A stretch of DNA of 64,000 nt from Mercurialis annua. Its lineage: Eukaryota > Streptophyta > Magnoliopsida > Malpighiales > Euphorbiaceae. The stretch's first letter is position 1. The number at the start of each line of letters is the position of its first letter. This document shows positions 22,318 through 34,856 of the stretch, one piece after another. The DNA is taken from the NCBI RefSeq assembly GCF_937616625.2, contig NC_065573.1:13407001-13471000 (forward strand), read 5' to 3'. Under the pieces are notes generated by a model. It was not told where the DNA came from, made no database searches, and saw only the letters and a list, made by a program, of their open reading frames with translations. The translations under genes were made by a program, and so were the position numbers.

Positions 22318-25223
22318 TGTCACGACCCATTTTCATGAATCGCGACCGGCGCTAGGGTATGGGTATGGTTGTACCAAAACCCGTAGCTAGCCTTGCGGAT
22401 AATCAATTTATAACATTTAAACAATGTACCTGTATAAAACCACATGCTCGGGGGCAACCGAGACTTCAGCCTAGTCTAGCAGTACAGATAAACAACATAT
22501 ATTTAAAGTACGCTTATCTCAAAATAATCTCCAACATGGCAGTATAATATAAAGGTACCATAAATACTATAACCATGCCAAAAACGATAAAGTAACAGTT
22601 GGACCATTCCAACAAACTAAAGTCTAAAAATATAAATAAGAGACTAAGACATGAATATTTGATACTACTACTGCGGTCTAAGAGTTTAAAACAGTTCGAC
22701 TCTTTTTATTCTGAAAATAAAATAAAAACCTCCGGGAGTGGAGAAACGGAGATCGACCAAAGCTCAAATCATAAACCTGGAAAATTTGGGAAAACAACGG
22801 GGTCAGATTTACTGAGTAGAGTTTATATAACCATTTACATTTATTAAGTTAAAAACCTTTAAAACGTTTAATAAAACATTTTCATTATGGATTATCAATG
22901 AAACCCTAAACCACAATTCTAAATCCATTGTCGTGTCGGTGAGACGTATCTCAAAAACCGATCCCCGACTATCACTTAATAAATAGTGAGCCCAGGAGAC
23001 GTATCTTCCACCGGTGCCCTCACTAAGGTGAGACGTATCTCAAACCTACCTCAATACCATAATCATTACCGGTGCGCACGCAGTCCCGATGATGCCCATC
23101 GAGTAGCACGTTCCAAATCAAATCCACAATGCCGAAAACAATTCAAAAGCTGCTTATACATATATAGATATATATACAAAATAATATATTTGCTTAATAA
23201 AGAGGTAAATAGAGATATAAACTCACTGCTTGCTAAATCCACGTGATCCTGACAAGCAATCTAACTCTGGTTCGTCTCTGAAGTACGAACAGTCGACGGG
23301 TCTAATAAAATATTAAAATCATAATTAAAATTAGACCCTAACTCTAAAGAGTACTAGACACCACATAGGACCAGTACGCACGACAACACGCCAATGTATA
23401 ATCAAACACATAAGATTAAAACGTATTAAAACTATAACCCAAGTTATAGAAATCAAATCATATAGTTATATATATTAAATTACAATTCAAGTAATTTATT
23501 AAACAATTTAATTTAACCCAAGTTAAAATCCATATCAGTGAGTCAGCCGAGTTATTAAAAACTACCAAGCTTCTTCCCACTTGTTGGGCGACCACAGTCT
23601 AACCCAAAACAAAACTTTATTAAATTTATAAACCCGAGTTTATAATTTAAAATACTTTAATAAAACAATTATCTATATTAAATAGAATTTAATATCTTAT
23701 AATTCAAGTAACCCAAGTTACAACCAAAATTTAATTATTTTAAGTCTATAAAAGTTTAGGGACTAAACTTTACTTTAGCCAAATAGGGACTAAACTGTAC
23801 TTTAGCCAACTAAGGACTAAATGGTACTTTAGCCAATTATAAAATCAAATTAATTTCCACTCTTAATTTATTAATTAGAAAATCAAATTAGAAGTCCAAG
23901 AATTATAACTTTGCTAAAAGAATAGCTTTAGAAACTTTTAGGGGCTAAATTGTAATTTAGCCAAATTGACATATCGATCAAAATTAAATATAATTACTCG
24001 ACTAATTATATTAATTTAGATTATAAGATCATTATCATTTCCAATTTGTCGGTTTATAAAATTGAAACGAAAATCAAAAATAAAAAAAAAAACAAATAAT
24101 ATAGTTAAATTGATTTAAACTAAACAATATGGTGACTAATGTGGCTATTAAGCCATCTTCTCCAAAAACAACAATTGCATGTCACTGCCGCCCATCTTGA
24201 ATGTTTCAATTATAACAATTTTTTTTCCAGAATCAATCTTTAACCAAAACCATAATCACACTTTAATCATAAGCTTAATACCTAAACCTATAACATGATT
24301 CCTATTGTTTAATCATCAAAATCAACCCTATAACATAAACTAATTAACAAGAAAAAGAAAACCAAGAACACGTAACTGAAACCATTTTAATTTACGGCCG
24401 CAACAACAACTATCAAATGACGATTCGAAGCGATCACAAATTTAAACCAGTGATTAACTACTAAATCGACAACATGATTCAACAAGTAAAATTGATAGTA
24501 AAATCCTAAAAGGATCTGCGAGTACAATTCAAAGAATCCGCAGAAACAATGCAAGAACACAGCGATAAACGGAGTAATCTTTACGTACCTTTATCGATTC
24601 CAATAAGCGAGATTCGAAAGGATCGTTGAGTCGACGCGAACCGTCAAAACATAATCGGATTTAAAGCTAAACAATGGAATACGAAATTAAAAACCGTATT
24701 TGACGATATAATGAATAGAATAAACGAAACGAACACGATCCTTACCAAAACTTGAATCGAACCGAGTTGGGTTGAAGTCTAATGAAATTTCAGATTGCTT
24801 ATGGGAGGATAGCTGCTAGGTTTTTGATTTAGAACGAGAGAATTCTTTTTGGTTAAGAAAAAAGGAGGCGTGAAGCAGTAGCATGAAGAATGTTTATATA
24901 GGGGAAAAGATGATTTGCAGGAAACAACCTTGATGGGCTTTTGGCCAAGGACTTATTCTATAGCCCAATCATTAACGTGGAAATCAAATTGGAGAGCATG
25001 CATAAGGATGGCCAACTTTGCATTGCATAGCATTCATATTATTTATATTTCATAATATTTATTTTTCCCTTTTTCTTTTTTTTTTTATTTTTCTTTTAAA
25101 ATTTAAAATAAAAATATAATAATAATAATAATAAATTACTTAAAGCTTGACGGATTGCAAAAATTTATAACTAAAATAATAATAATAAAAAATATATATA
25201 ATTTAAAAATACGGGATATTACA
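22318..25223 (-). repeat. Tekay LTR2 (2906 bp)
   Basis: It serves as 5' LTR of copy 1 and 3' LTR of copy 2. It has the same termini as LTR1, with a TATA box at 24893-24900. A private deletion near 24560 removes most of a 'cggcgaaccgaaa' segment present in the other three LTRs. Confidence 0.9.
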
Positions 25224-25233
25224 TTCTCCCCAA
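25224..25233 (-). other. Polypurine tract, Tekay copy 2
   Basis: TTGGGGAGAA on the minus strand abutting LTR2. Confidence 0.75.
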
Positions 25234-25339
25234 CTTATTAAAAATTCGCCCTCGAATTTAAAGACATAAACAAATAACATAACAACAAACGTAGTACAGA
25301 AATAATCAACTAAAACACATAAACAACGATACACGTACC

Positions 25340-28300
25340 TCAAGGAAAGAGGAAAGGGTAACGTTTCCGCATATCGGACTCCGTCTCCCAAGTGCACTCC
25401 TCAACAGAATGATTTCGCCACAGAACTTTGACCATCGGAATCTCCTTGTTCCGTAACCTACGCACTTGCGTATCAACAATCTCAACTGGTTGTTCCTCAT
25501 AGGACAGCTCCTGGTCAATCTCAACGCTCTGGGGCACAATCACATGTGAAGGATCTGAGATGCACTTTCTCAGCATAGAAACATGAAATACAGGATGCAC
25601 TAACGACATGTCTGGCGGCAGAACCAGACGATAAGCCACTGCTCCAATCCTCTCTGAAATCTCATAAGGACCAATGTACCTAGGTGCCAACTTTCCCTTG
25701 ACACCAAAACGAACCACGCCTTTCATAGGCGAAACACGAAGAAACACAAAGTCTCCCACCTGAAACTCGATGTCTTTTCTCTTCGGATCAGCATAACTCT
25801 TATGCCGACTAAAAGCTGTCTCCAACCTCCGTTTTATCAACGGTACCTTCTCTGAGGTAATCTGAATAATCTCAGCACCAGACAACTTCCGCTCGCCGAC
25901 CTCTTCCCAGCAGATAGGAGATCGACACTTGCGTCCGTACAGAGCCTCATAAGGTGCCATCTCAATGCTCGCATGGTAACTGTTGTTGTAGGAAAACTCA
26001 ATCAACGGCAAATGAGTATCCCAGCTACCCTGAAAATCAAGAATGCACATCCTGAGCATATCCTCCAAAGTTTGAATAGTCCTCTCAGACTGACCGTCAG
26101 TCTGAGGATGAAAAGCTGTACTGAAGTCCAATCGAGAACCCAAGGACTCCTGTAACGCTTTCCAGAACCTCGAAGTGAAAACAGAACCTCTATCAGAAAC
26201 AATCGAAACCGGTACACCATGCAAACTGACAATCCTGTCGATGTACAACTGAGCCAACTTCGAAGCAGGATACGAAACCTTGATCGGAAGGAAATGAGCT
26301 GACTTGGTCATACGATCAACTATCACCCAGATGGAATCGTACCCCTGTCGAGTACGTGGTAAACCAACAACAAAGTCCATGGCAATCCGCTCCCACTTCC
26401 ACTCTGGAATAGGTAGTGGCTGCAGATAGCCAAAAGGTCTCTGATGTTCCAGCTTCACCTGTTGGCAAGTCAGACACTTGGAAACGTACTCTGCAACATC
26501 TTTCTTCATTCCGCTCCACCAATACGTACCCTTGAGGTTATGGTACATCTTGGTAGATCCCGGATGGACACTGTAAGCTGACCTATGCGCTTCCTCCAGA
26601 ATCTGGTCTCTCAAACTATCCAAATCCGGAACGCACAGTCTAGAACCAAACCTGAGAACTCCGTCAACAAAAACAAACTCGGAATTCCCATCCAGATGGA
26701 TCTCATCCATAATCCGTTTCAATTGTGGATCCTCAGCTTGTAAAGCTTTAATCCTATCAATCAAAACCGGCTGCACCTGCAGTTGTGCCAACAAACTCCC
26801 GTTCTGAGAAACCTGAAAACCGTAGCCCGAAGCTATCAAACCATGCCACTCCCTAACCATGGGTCTACGTCCAACCTCAGAAATATGGGCCAAACTGCCC
26901 GAAGACTTGCGACTCAACGCATCGGCTACCACGTTAGCCTTACCAGGATGGTACTGAATAGTACAGTCGTAGTCTTTCAGCAACTCAAGCCACCTCCTCT
27001 GTCTCAGATTCAACTCTCGCTGATCAAAGATGTACTTCAAACTCTTGTGATCAGTGAAGATCTCGCAAGTCGCACCGTACAAGTAGTGCCTCCAGATCTT
27101 CAGAGCGAAAACCACAGCAGCTAACTCCAAGTCATGTGTAGGGTAATTCACCTCATGCTTCTTCAGCTGACGAGAAGCATAGGCGATCACCTGTCCATGT
27201 TGCATCAACACGCAACCTAAGCCAATCTGAGAAGCATCGCAGTACACAGTAAAACCCTCTATGCCAGAAGGCAACGCCAAAACAGGAGCTGTAGTCAGAA
27301 TCTCCTTCAGCTTCTTGAAACTTGCCTCACACTTGTCGGTCCACTCAAACTTAACACCCTTCTGTGTCAGCTTAGTCAAAGGTGCAGATATCCGAGAGAA
27401 ATCCTGCACGAACCGACGGTAATAGCCAGCTAACCCAAGAAAACTCCTGATCTCGGTAACTGACCTCGGCCTCTGCCAATCCATGACCGCCTCAATCTTC
27501 TTCGGATCAACCTTGATCCCATCCTTCGACACCACGTGTCCTAAGAAGGTAACCTGTTCCAGCCAAAACTCGCACTTTGAGAACTTAGCGTACAACTGAT
27601 GCTCTCGCAAGGTCTGTAGTATAGTCCTCAAGTGATAAGCATGCTCCTCCTCACTCCGAGAATAAATCAGGATGTCATCAATGAAGACGATAACAAACTG
27701 ATCCAAAAACGGCTTGAAAACCCGATTCATCATGTCCATAAACGCTGCTGGTGCGTTAGTCAACCCAAACGACATGACTAGAAACTCGAAATGCCCATAA
27801 CGCGTTCTGAAAGCAGTCTTAGGCACATCGACGTCCCGAATCCGAAGTTGATGATACCCGGATCTCAAGTCAATCTTGGAAAAGCACTTCGCACCCTGTA
27901 ACTGATCAAACAAGTCGTCGATGCGAGGAAGAGGATATCTGTTCTTGATGGTAGCCTTATTCAACTGCCTGTAGTCGATACAAAGCCGAAAGGAACCATC
28001 CTTCTTCTTAACAAACAGAACTGGAGCACCCCACGGAGAAGTACTCGGTCTGATGAAGCCACTGTCCAGAAGTTCTTGTAACTGCTCCTTTAACTCCTTC
28101 AGTTCAGCAGGAGCCATCCGATACGGCGGTATCGAAATAGGACCAGTTCCAGGAACAACGTCAATGCAGAACTCGATATCCCGATCAGGTGGTAATCCAG
28201 GCAACTCCTCTGGAAAAACGTCAGTGAACTCATTCACTATAGGGACAGTGTTCATACTGCCCACCTCAACATCCATGTCTCGAACCACAGCTAAGAAGGC

Positions 28301-30241
28301 TTGACAACCCTTACTCATCATCCGCTTTGCCTTGATCGCAGAAATTAGATTCTTCGGTGTCTCTGCCTTTTCCCCTTGAAAAGAGAAGGGTAGATCACCT
28401 GGAATCCGAAACTCAACCGACTTCCCTCGACAGTCGATCGAAGCATAATGGCGTGCCAGCCAATCCATCCCCAAAATCACGTCAAATGAAAGAACATCCA
28501 GAACAACTAAGTCAGCACGCAAGTCCCTTCCATGGATAGCCACGGGACACGATGGATACACAACATCCACCACCACACAGTCAGATAAGGGAGTAGAAAC
28601 AGATAAAGGTTCACTCAGATTTGTTGGTGTTACACCCAACTTAGCAGCAAAACACGTAGACACAAAAGAATGGGTTGCACCCGCATCAAATAAAACAAGT
28701 GCATCTACGAAAGAGATCTGAAGAGTACCTTGCACCACTGCGTTAGATGCATGAGCATCCTGAGGAGTCAAGGCGAAGACTCTGGCCTGACCCTGACTCT
28801 GCTGCTGAGAGCTCTGCCCGGTACCATAGCTGCTAGAACCTCTACCGTCGTTGCCACGGCCTCCAAAACCACGGCCTCCAGAACCTCGGCCCCGCTGGCC
28901 ACCAAAAGAAGCAGCAGGTTGAGAAAACCCTGCTGGTGCAGAGAACGCTGGTCTCTGACTCTGATAGGATGGCTGAGCGACACTAGCTGCCGACATCTGC
29001 TGCCCAGATGCCTGACACTCTCTGGCAAAGTGACCCGGCTGGCCACAAGTAAAACAGCCCCCTGGTGCTAGACGACACTCGCCCGGATGTCGACGTCTGC
29101 AATTCTGACTAGCACCCCCGCTGTTACCGCGCCCAAAACTGCGGCTGCTACCGCTGTTGCCTGAACTGTAGGTGTACGACTGATAACTCTTCTTAACACC
29201 CCTCTTCTTGTTCTTGTACTGAGAAGGTGCCGATTGGTAGCTACTACCACCACTCTGCTGTCCAGGGCCAGAAGACTTCTTGGTCTGAGAAGGACCAGAA
29301 ATCTCCCCAAACTGTAATAACGAACTCTCCAAACGCCGAGCACTGTCCACTACGTCTGTAAAGCCTCTGCGTGTCTCAGTCAGCAAACTAACAAAATCGC
29401 GCCCTAAACCTTTTATGTATCTTTTGTTCACCCTTTCCTGATCTGTCTGCAAGTCCGGCGCGAACCGACCCAACCTCACGAACTCTGTCGTGTACTCGGA
29501 TACTGATCTATCATCCCTAGTAAGTGAGAGCAACCTATCTCTGTGACCCTCTGTCACTGAAAACGGCAAGAAGAAAGCTCTGAATCTCGCCACAAACTGA
29601 GCCCAGGAGATGGTAGCCATGTCAGCATGAATAGAGCTACGAAACCAGTCCCCAGCTGAACCCTTCATTGACATCTCGACTAGAACGACGGTCTGACGCT
29701 CAGTAGCCTGCAATCGCCGAGCATTCTGCTCAACCTCCTCGAGAAAATCTAGTGCGTCTCCGGAACCGTCAAACTCTGTTGGCTTCAGCCTCATGTAAGC
29801 CAAAACCATGTCCCTGTCAGTGGTTCCGACACCACCAACTGCTGCACCACCAGCCTGTGGTTGCTGCTGCTGAACAATTTGACCCAAAACCGCATACTGA
29901 TCCTGCATAGCGACTTGTCCCGCCTGCAGCTGAACTTGGTTGAGTTGTAGAGCAGCAACTCCAGCCAAAAATGTGTTGAAGTCAAAGTCCTCCAACTCAG
30001 GTTGTGCCCCACCTGGTGCTTGAGCACCTCCTGCAGCACCGCGTCCTACGCCTCTGCCTCTACCTCTACCAGCTTGGCCTCGGCCACCACGACCTCGACC
30101 AGCTCGACCCCGACCAGCTGGGCCTCTGCCTGCTAGTCCTCTACCAGCATGAACCTCTAGTTCATTCTGATCCACCTCCATAGAGATCGCGTCATCAGCC
30201 TCAGCATTTTGCTGAGCCGCAGCACGAGTACGAGTATTCAT
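25340..30241 (-). CDS. Tekay gag-pol polyprotein, copy 2 (uninterrupted, 1633 aa)
   Basis: One open frame from [10 protein letters not shown] (ATG 30239-30241); 34 more codons are open upstream to 30343 but lie in the leader. Domains by residue: RG-rich N-terminus 33-70; gag core about 190-285; CCHC knuckle C396-C399-H404-C409; aspartic protease D519 in [10 protein letters not shown] with ILGMDWL 589-595; RT with FSKIDLRSG (D791) and FIDD (D855-D856); RNase H D1002, E1039, D1064, D1107; integrase HHCC (H1219, H1226, C1256, C1259) and a D1289-D1350-E1386 triad with spacing D60D35E; GPY/F about 1517-1532; chromodomain-like tail about 1585-1630. Every catalytic residue I checked is present. A 12-bp in-frame deletion removes FPFC just before [11 protein letters not shown] compared with copy 1. 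This is the only potentially autonomous copy here; its 5' LTR (LTR3) carries a Pack-MULE downstream of the TATA box. Confidence 0.93.
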   Translation of the reverse strand: MNTRTRAAAQQNAEADDAISMEVDQNELEVHAGRGLAGRGPAGRGRAGRGRGGRGQAGRGRGRGVGRGAAGGAQAPGGAQPELEDFDFNTFLAGVAALQLNQVQLQAGQVAMQDQYAVLGQIVQQQQPQAGGAAVGGVGTTDRDMVLAYMRLKPTEFDGSGDALDFLEEVEQNARRLQATERQTVVLVEMSMKGSAGDWFRSSIHADMATISWAQFVARFRAFFLPFSVTEGHRDRLLSLTRDDRSVSEYTTEFVRLGRFAPDLQTDQERVNKRYIKGLGRDFVSLLTETRRGFTDVVDSARRLESSLLQFGEISGPSQTKKSSGPGQQSGGSSYQSAPSQYKNKKRGVKKSYQSYTYSSGNSGSSRSFGRGNSGGASQNCRRRHPGECRLAPGGCFTCGQPGHFARECQASGQQMSAASVAQPSYQSQRPAFSAPAGFSQPAASFGGQRGRGSGGRGFGGRGNDGRGSSSYGTGQSSQQQSQGQARVFALTPQDAHASNAVVQGTLQISFVDALVLFDAGATHSFVSTCFAAKLGVTPTNLSEPLSVSTPLSDCVVVDVVYPSCPVAIHGRDLRADLVVLDVLSFDVILGMDWLARHYASIDCRGKSVEFRIPGDLPFSFQGEKAETPKNLISAIKAKRMMSKGCQAFLAVVRDMDVEVGSMNTVPIVNEFTDVFPEELPGLPPDRDIEFCIDVVPGTGPISIPPYRMAPAELKELKEQLQELLDSGFIRPSTSPWGAPVLFVKKKDGSFRLCIDYRQLNKATIKNRYPLPRIDDLFDQLQGAKCFSKIDLRSGYHQLRIRDVDVPKTAFRTRYGHFEFLVMSFGLTNAPAAFMDMMNRVFKPFLDQFVIVFIDDILIYSRSEEEHAYHLRTILQTLREHQLYAKFSKCEFWLEQVTFLGHVVSKDGIKVDPKKIEAVMDWQRPRSVTEIRSFLGLAGYYRRFVQDFSRISAPLTKLTQKGVKFEWTDKCEASFKKLKEILTTAPVLALPSGIEGFTVYCDASQIGLGCVLMQHGQVIAYASRQLKKHEVNYPTHDLELAAVVFALKIWRHYLYGATCEIFTDHKSLKYIFDQRELNLRQRRWLELLKDYDCTIQYHPGKANVVADALSRKSSGSLAHISEVGRRPMVREWHGLIASGYGFQVSQNGSLLAQLQVQPVLIDRIKALQAEDPQLKRIMDEIHLDGNSEFVFVDGVLRFGSRLCVPDLDSLRDQILEEAHRSAYSVHPGSTKMYHNLKGTYWWSGMKKDVAEYVSKCLTCQQVKLEHQRPFGYLQPLPIPEWKWERIAMDFVVGLPRTRQGYDSIWVIVDRMTKSAHFLPIKVSYPASKLAQLYIDRIVSLHGVPVSIVSDRGSVFTSRFWKALQESLGSRLDFSTAFHPQTDGQSERTIQTLEDMLRMCILDFQGSWDTHLPLIEFSYNNSYHASIEMAPYEALYGRKCRSPICWEEVGERKLSGAEIIQITSEKVPLIKRRLETAFSRHKSYADPKRKDIEFQVGDFVFLRVSPMKGVVRFGVKGKLAPRYIGPYEISERIGAVAYRLVLPPDMSLVHPVFHVSMLRKCISDPSHVIVPQSVEIDQELSYEEQPVEIVDTQVRRLRNKEIPMVKVLWRNHSVEECTWETESDMRKRYPFLFP

Positions 30242-30584
30242 TCCTAAGAATGAAACAAGAAAAATTTTAAATAACACAGCAAATTCCATACTCAAGCATG
30301 AAATAGAACAAGCACCAATTAAGATTTCCTGAGAAATCAACAACGATAAAAATTTTATTCACCCAAGTGAAAACAACCACATAATAAGCAATAAGTAATT
30401 AAATTCACACGACTGACTCACGACATTCCAATAGGAGTAGGCAGAAAGTTTTGAAAATAAAAGATGACGTTTCAAAGACAAGACTCGAATCCTAATTCCG
30501 CAGTAGTTCCTAAGACAATTTAGTCACTTAACATGCCAAACAAATAAGCACTTAACATTTTAAAGGCCTTGGTTTGAAACCAAA

Positions 30585-30596
30585 GCTCTGATACCA
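30585..30596 (-). other. Primer-binding site (tRNA-iMet), Tekay copy 2
   Basis: TGGTATCAGAGC on the minus strand beside LTR3. Confidence 0.88.
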
Positions 30597-31412
30597 AGTT
30601 TGTCACGACCCATTTTCATGAATCGCGACCGGCGCTAGGGTATGGGTATGGTTGTACCAAAACCCGTAGCTAGCCTTGCGGATAATCAATTTATAACATT
30701 TAAACAATGTACCTGTATAAAACCACATGCTCGGGGGCAACCGAGACTTCAGCCTAGTCTAGCAGTACAGATAAACAACATATATTTAAAGTACGCTTAT
30801 CTCAAAATAATCTCCAACATGGCAGTATAATATAAAGGTACCATAAATACTATAACCATGCCAAAAACGATAAAGTAACAGTTGGACCATTCCAACAAAC
30901 TAAAGTCTAAAAATATAAATAAGAGACTAAGACATGAATATTTGATACTACTACTGCGGTCTAAGAGTTTAAAACAGTTCGACTCTTTTTATTCTGAAAA
31001 TAAAATAAAAACCTCCGGGAGTGGAGAAACGGAGATCGACCAAAGCTCAAATCATAAACCTGGAAAATTTGGGAAAACAACGGGGTCAGATTTACTGAGT
31101 AGAGTTTATATAACCATTTACATTTATTAAGTTAAAAACCTTTAAAACGTTTAATAAAACATTTTCATTATGGATTATCAATGAAACCCTAAACCACAAT
31201 TCTAAATCCATTGTCGTGTCGGTGAGACGTATCTCAAAAACCGATCCCCGACTATCACTTAATAAATAGTGAGCCCAGGAGACGTATCTTCAATCGGTGC
31301 CCTCACTAAGGTGAGACGTATCTCAAACCTACCTCAATACCATAATCATTATCGGTGCGCACGCAGTCCCGATGATGCCCATCGAGTAGCACGTTCCAAA
31401 TCAAATCCACAA

Positions 31413-32627
31413 GGGAAAAGGTGCAAAAATGACCCTCAAGTATATCCCATGTCTCTTGTTGGCACCTCATGTTTTTCGGATCTCAATTATAACCCTGACG
31501 TTTTTAAAAAGTATCAAAAAAACATATCAATTTCACAGTGTTATCCAATTGACGTTATCTTGCTGTTGTGGCCAAATTTTTTGACACTTAAGCAACAAAT
31601 AGATTTCCACATCACCACCTATCCATTGCCATTAAGGTAAATTAAGAAATTCAAAAGAGTAACAACACCGACATACATGAAACTCAATTCATTATAATTC
31701 CCATTAAAAATATAACAGCACATCATCACCAACATATAACAATAATTAATTAACCTCAAATAATCCTAATTAATCCAAAAAGAATACCAATTTCTTAATT
31801 CATTTGTCTCTGTTGTGTTTATTTTAGGGTTTGTCAGTGAAGAAAATGGCGGAAGCAGTGGAGATGACGGCAATAGACGTTGACGATTAAGAGCCCAGAC
31901 CTAAAATCCTAAAGAAAAGAAAACAGGCATCTAAGTTTACACTACTGACAACGAACCAAAAGAAAACCCAATTGGAAATTTAGAAGAACGAAATCGATGG
32001 CCTTTTGAGGTATTATAAAGAAGTAATGAATTCCAAAAATGGGGTTGTTTTGAGTTTTGATTTAAGTAGAAAAGATGGAGATTTTAGTGTTACTAATTCA
32101 TTGAACGGAATAGTTGGGTTATTGATGAAAGATAGTGAAATTGGGGTTGTCGAAACTAGTGGATGAGATACATGAAAAATTGTCAAATTATAACAAGGAC
32201 GGTGGTGGTGCTGTGGCGGCGATAATGAAAAGTGTGGTGTTGTTTATTGGATAGAGACTGATTGTTGGGTAGAGATCGAGCAGCAACAATGGAAAGCAGC
32301 AGCAGCAACGGAGGCCGTCGTTCATGAAGGATGTTGAAGTGGAAAGCGGGGTTTTTGAGTTTCTTTGTTCCGGCTGGGGATTTTGGGTTAATTAGGGTTA
32401 ATTAATTATTGTTATAGGTTGGTGATGATGTATTAGCTTAATTTAATTCTTATGTGTGTAAATATATTGCCACATCACACACTTAACGGTAAAATAAACT
32501 TCCGTTAATTTGTTGTGTTTATTTGATACTATCTAAAGACGTTAAGTTCATAATTGAGATCCGAAAAACATGAGGTGTCAACAAGAGATATGGGGTATAC
32601 TTGAGGGTCATTTTTGCACCTTTTCCC
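31413..32627 (+). mobile_element. Pack-MULE carrying a host gene fragment (1215 bp)
   Basis: It is inserted in LTR3 with a 9-bp TSD, AATCCACAA (31404-31412 and 32628-32636); the other three LTRs show the empty site. The TIR starts GGGAAAAGGTGCAAAAATGA on both ends and matches perfectly for 32 bp, then imperfectly for about 100 bp. There is no transposase. The interior (about 31800-32330) reads as the 5' end of a gene resembling FAS1, including apparent 5' UTR sequence. Captured gene pieces between Mutator TIRs define Pack-MULEs. Confidence 0.88.
31846..32254 (+). pseudogene. Captured, decayed 5' fragment of a FAS1-like (CAF-1 large subunit) gene
   Basis: The frame from ATG 31846-31848 starts MAEAVEMTAIDVDD and then meets TAA (31888-31890). 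It continues in frame with a basic stretch (PKILKKRKQ), a TAG (31981-31983), KNEIDGLLRYYKEVM and SLNGIVGLLMKDSE. A one-base shift in a G run near 32143-32146 leads to LSKLVDEIHEKL and AAIMKSVVLFIG, then TAG (32252-32254) where the family has Gln. The order and spacing match the N-terminal region of plant FAS1 as I remember it: acidic start, basic KKRK, a 'GLFxYFxEVM' helix, 'SLNSxVAxLMEE', 'LSKLVDEIYxKL', 'VKSxVxxVGQR'. FAS1 is a histone H3-H4 chaperone subunit acting in replication-coupled nucleosome assembly. The copy cannot encode protein. Identity is by eye. Confidence 0.7.
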
Positions 32628-34740
32628 AATCCACAATGCCGAAAACAATTCAAAAGCTGCTTATACATATATAGATATATATACAAAATAATACATTTGC
32701 TTAATAAAGAGGTAAATAGAGATATAAACTCACTGCTTGCTAAATCCACGTGATCCTGACAAGCAATCTAACTCTGGTTCGCCTCTGAAGTACGAACAGT
32801 CGACGGGTCTAATAAAATATTAAAATCATAATTAAAATTAGACCCTAACTCTAAAGAGTACTAGACACCACATAGGACCAGTACGCACGACAACACGCCA
32901 ATGTATAATCAAACACATAAGATTAAAACGTATTAAAACTATAACCCAAGTTATAGAAATCAAATCATATAGTTATATATATTAAATTACAATTCAAGTA
33001 ATTTATTAAACAATTTAATTTAACCCAAGTTAAAATCCATATCAGTGAGTCAGCCGAGTTATTAAAAACTACCAAGCTTCTTCCCACTTGTTGGGCGACC
33101 ACAGTCTAACCCAAAACAAAACTTTATTAAATTTATAAACCCGAGTTTATAATTTAAAATACTTTAATAAAACAATTATCTATATTAAATAGAATTTAAT
33201 ATCTTATAATTCAAGTAACCCAAGTTACAACCAAAATTTAATTATTTTAAGTCTATAAAAGTTTAGGGACTAAACTTTACTTTAGCCAAATAGGGACTAA
33301 AATGTACTTTAGCCAACTAAGGACTAAATGGTACTTTAGCCAATTATAAAATCAAATTAATTTTCACTCTTAATTTATTAATTAGAAAATCAAATTAGAA
33401 GTCCAAGAATTATAACTTTGCTAAAAGAATAGCTTTAGAAACTTTTAGGGGCTAAATTGTAATTTAGCCAAATTGACATATCGATCAAAATTAAATATAA
33501 TTACTCGACTAATTATATTAATTTAGATTATAAGATCATTATCATTTCCAATTTGTCGGTTTATAAAATTGAAACGAAAATCAAAAATAAAAAAAAACAA
33601 ATAATATAGTCAAATTGATTTAAACTAAACAATATGGTGACTAATGTGGCTATTAAGCCATCTTCTCCAAAAACAACAATTGCATGTCACTGCCGCCCAT
33701 CTTGAATGTTTCAATTATAACAATTTTTTTTCCAGAATCAATCTTTAACCAAAACCATAATCACACTTTAATCATAAGCTTAATACCTAAACCTATAACA
33801 TGATTCCTATTGTTTAATCATCAAAATCAACCCTATAACATAAACTAATTAACAAGAAAAAGAAAACCAAGAACACGTAACTGAAACCATTTTAATTTAC
33901 GGCCGCAACAACAACTATCAAATGACGATTCGAAGCGATCACAAATTTAAACCAGTGATTAACTACTAAATCGACAACATGATTCAACAAGTAAAATTGA
34001 TAGTAAAATCCTAAAAGGATCTGCGAGTACAATTCAAAGAATCCGCAGAAACAATGCAAGAACACGGCGAACCGAAACGGCGATAAACGGAGTAATCTTT
34101 ACGTACCTTTATCGATTCCAATAAGCGAGATTCGAAAGGATCGTTGAGTCGACGCGAACCGTCAAAGCATAATCGGATTTAAAGCTAAACAATGGAATAC
34201 GAAATTAAAAACCGTATTTGACGATATAATGAATAGAATAAACGAAACGAACACGATCCTTACCAAAACTTGAATCGAACCGAGTTGGGTTGAAGTCTAA
34301 TGAAATTTCAGATTGCTTATGGGAGGATAGCTGCTAGGTTTTTGATTTAGAACGAGAGAATTCTTTTTGGTTAAGAAAAAAGGAGGCGTGAAGCAGTAGC
34401 ATGAAGAATGTTTATATAGGGGAAAAGATGATTTGCAGGAAACAACCTTGATGGGCTTTTGGCCAAGGACTTATTCTATAGCCCAATCATTAACGTGGAA
34501 ATCAAATTGGAGAGCATGCATAAGGATGGCCAACTTTGCATTGCATAGCATTCATATTATTTATATTTCATAATATTTATTTTTCCCTTTTTCTTTTTTT
34601 TTTATTTTTCTTTTAAAATTTAAAATAAAAATTTAATAATAATAATAATAAATTACTTAAAGCTTGACGGATTGCAAAAATTTATAACTAAAATAATAAT
34701 AATAAAAAATATATATAATTTAAAAATACGGGATATTACA

Positions 34741-34750
34741 TTCTCCCCAA
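34741..34750 (-). other. Polypurine tract, Tekay copy 3
   Basis: TTGGGGAGAA on the minus strand abutting LTR3. Confidence 0.75.
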
Positions 34751-34856
34751 CTTATTAAAAATTCGCCCTCGAATTTAAAGACATAAACAAATAACATAAC
34801 AACAAACGTAGTACAGAAATAATCAACTAAAACACATAAACAACGATACACGTACC

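Larger units (their letters stand above)
30601..34740 (-). repeat. Tekay LTR3 (2916 bp plus a 1215-bp Pack-MULE and its TSD)
   Basis: It is the 5' LTR of copy 2 and the 3' LTR of copy 3. The TATA box is at 34411-34418. The Pack-MULE (31413-32627) lies roughly 1.8-3.0 kb downstream of the TATA box, in the long R/U5 leader. It shares with LTR4 states absent from LTR1 and LTR2 (for example 'attatcggtg' near 31349 and 'ttcgcctctg' near 32779). Confidence 0.9.
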
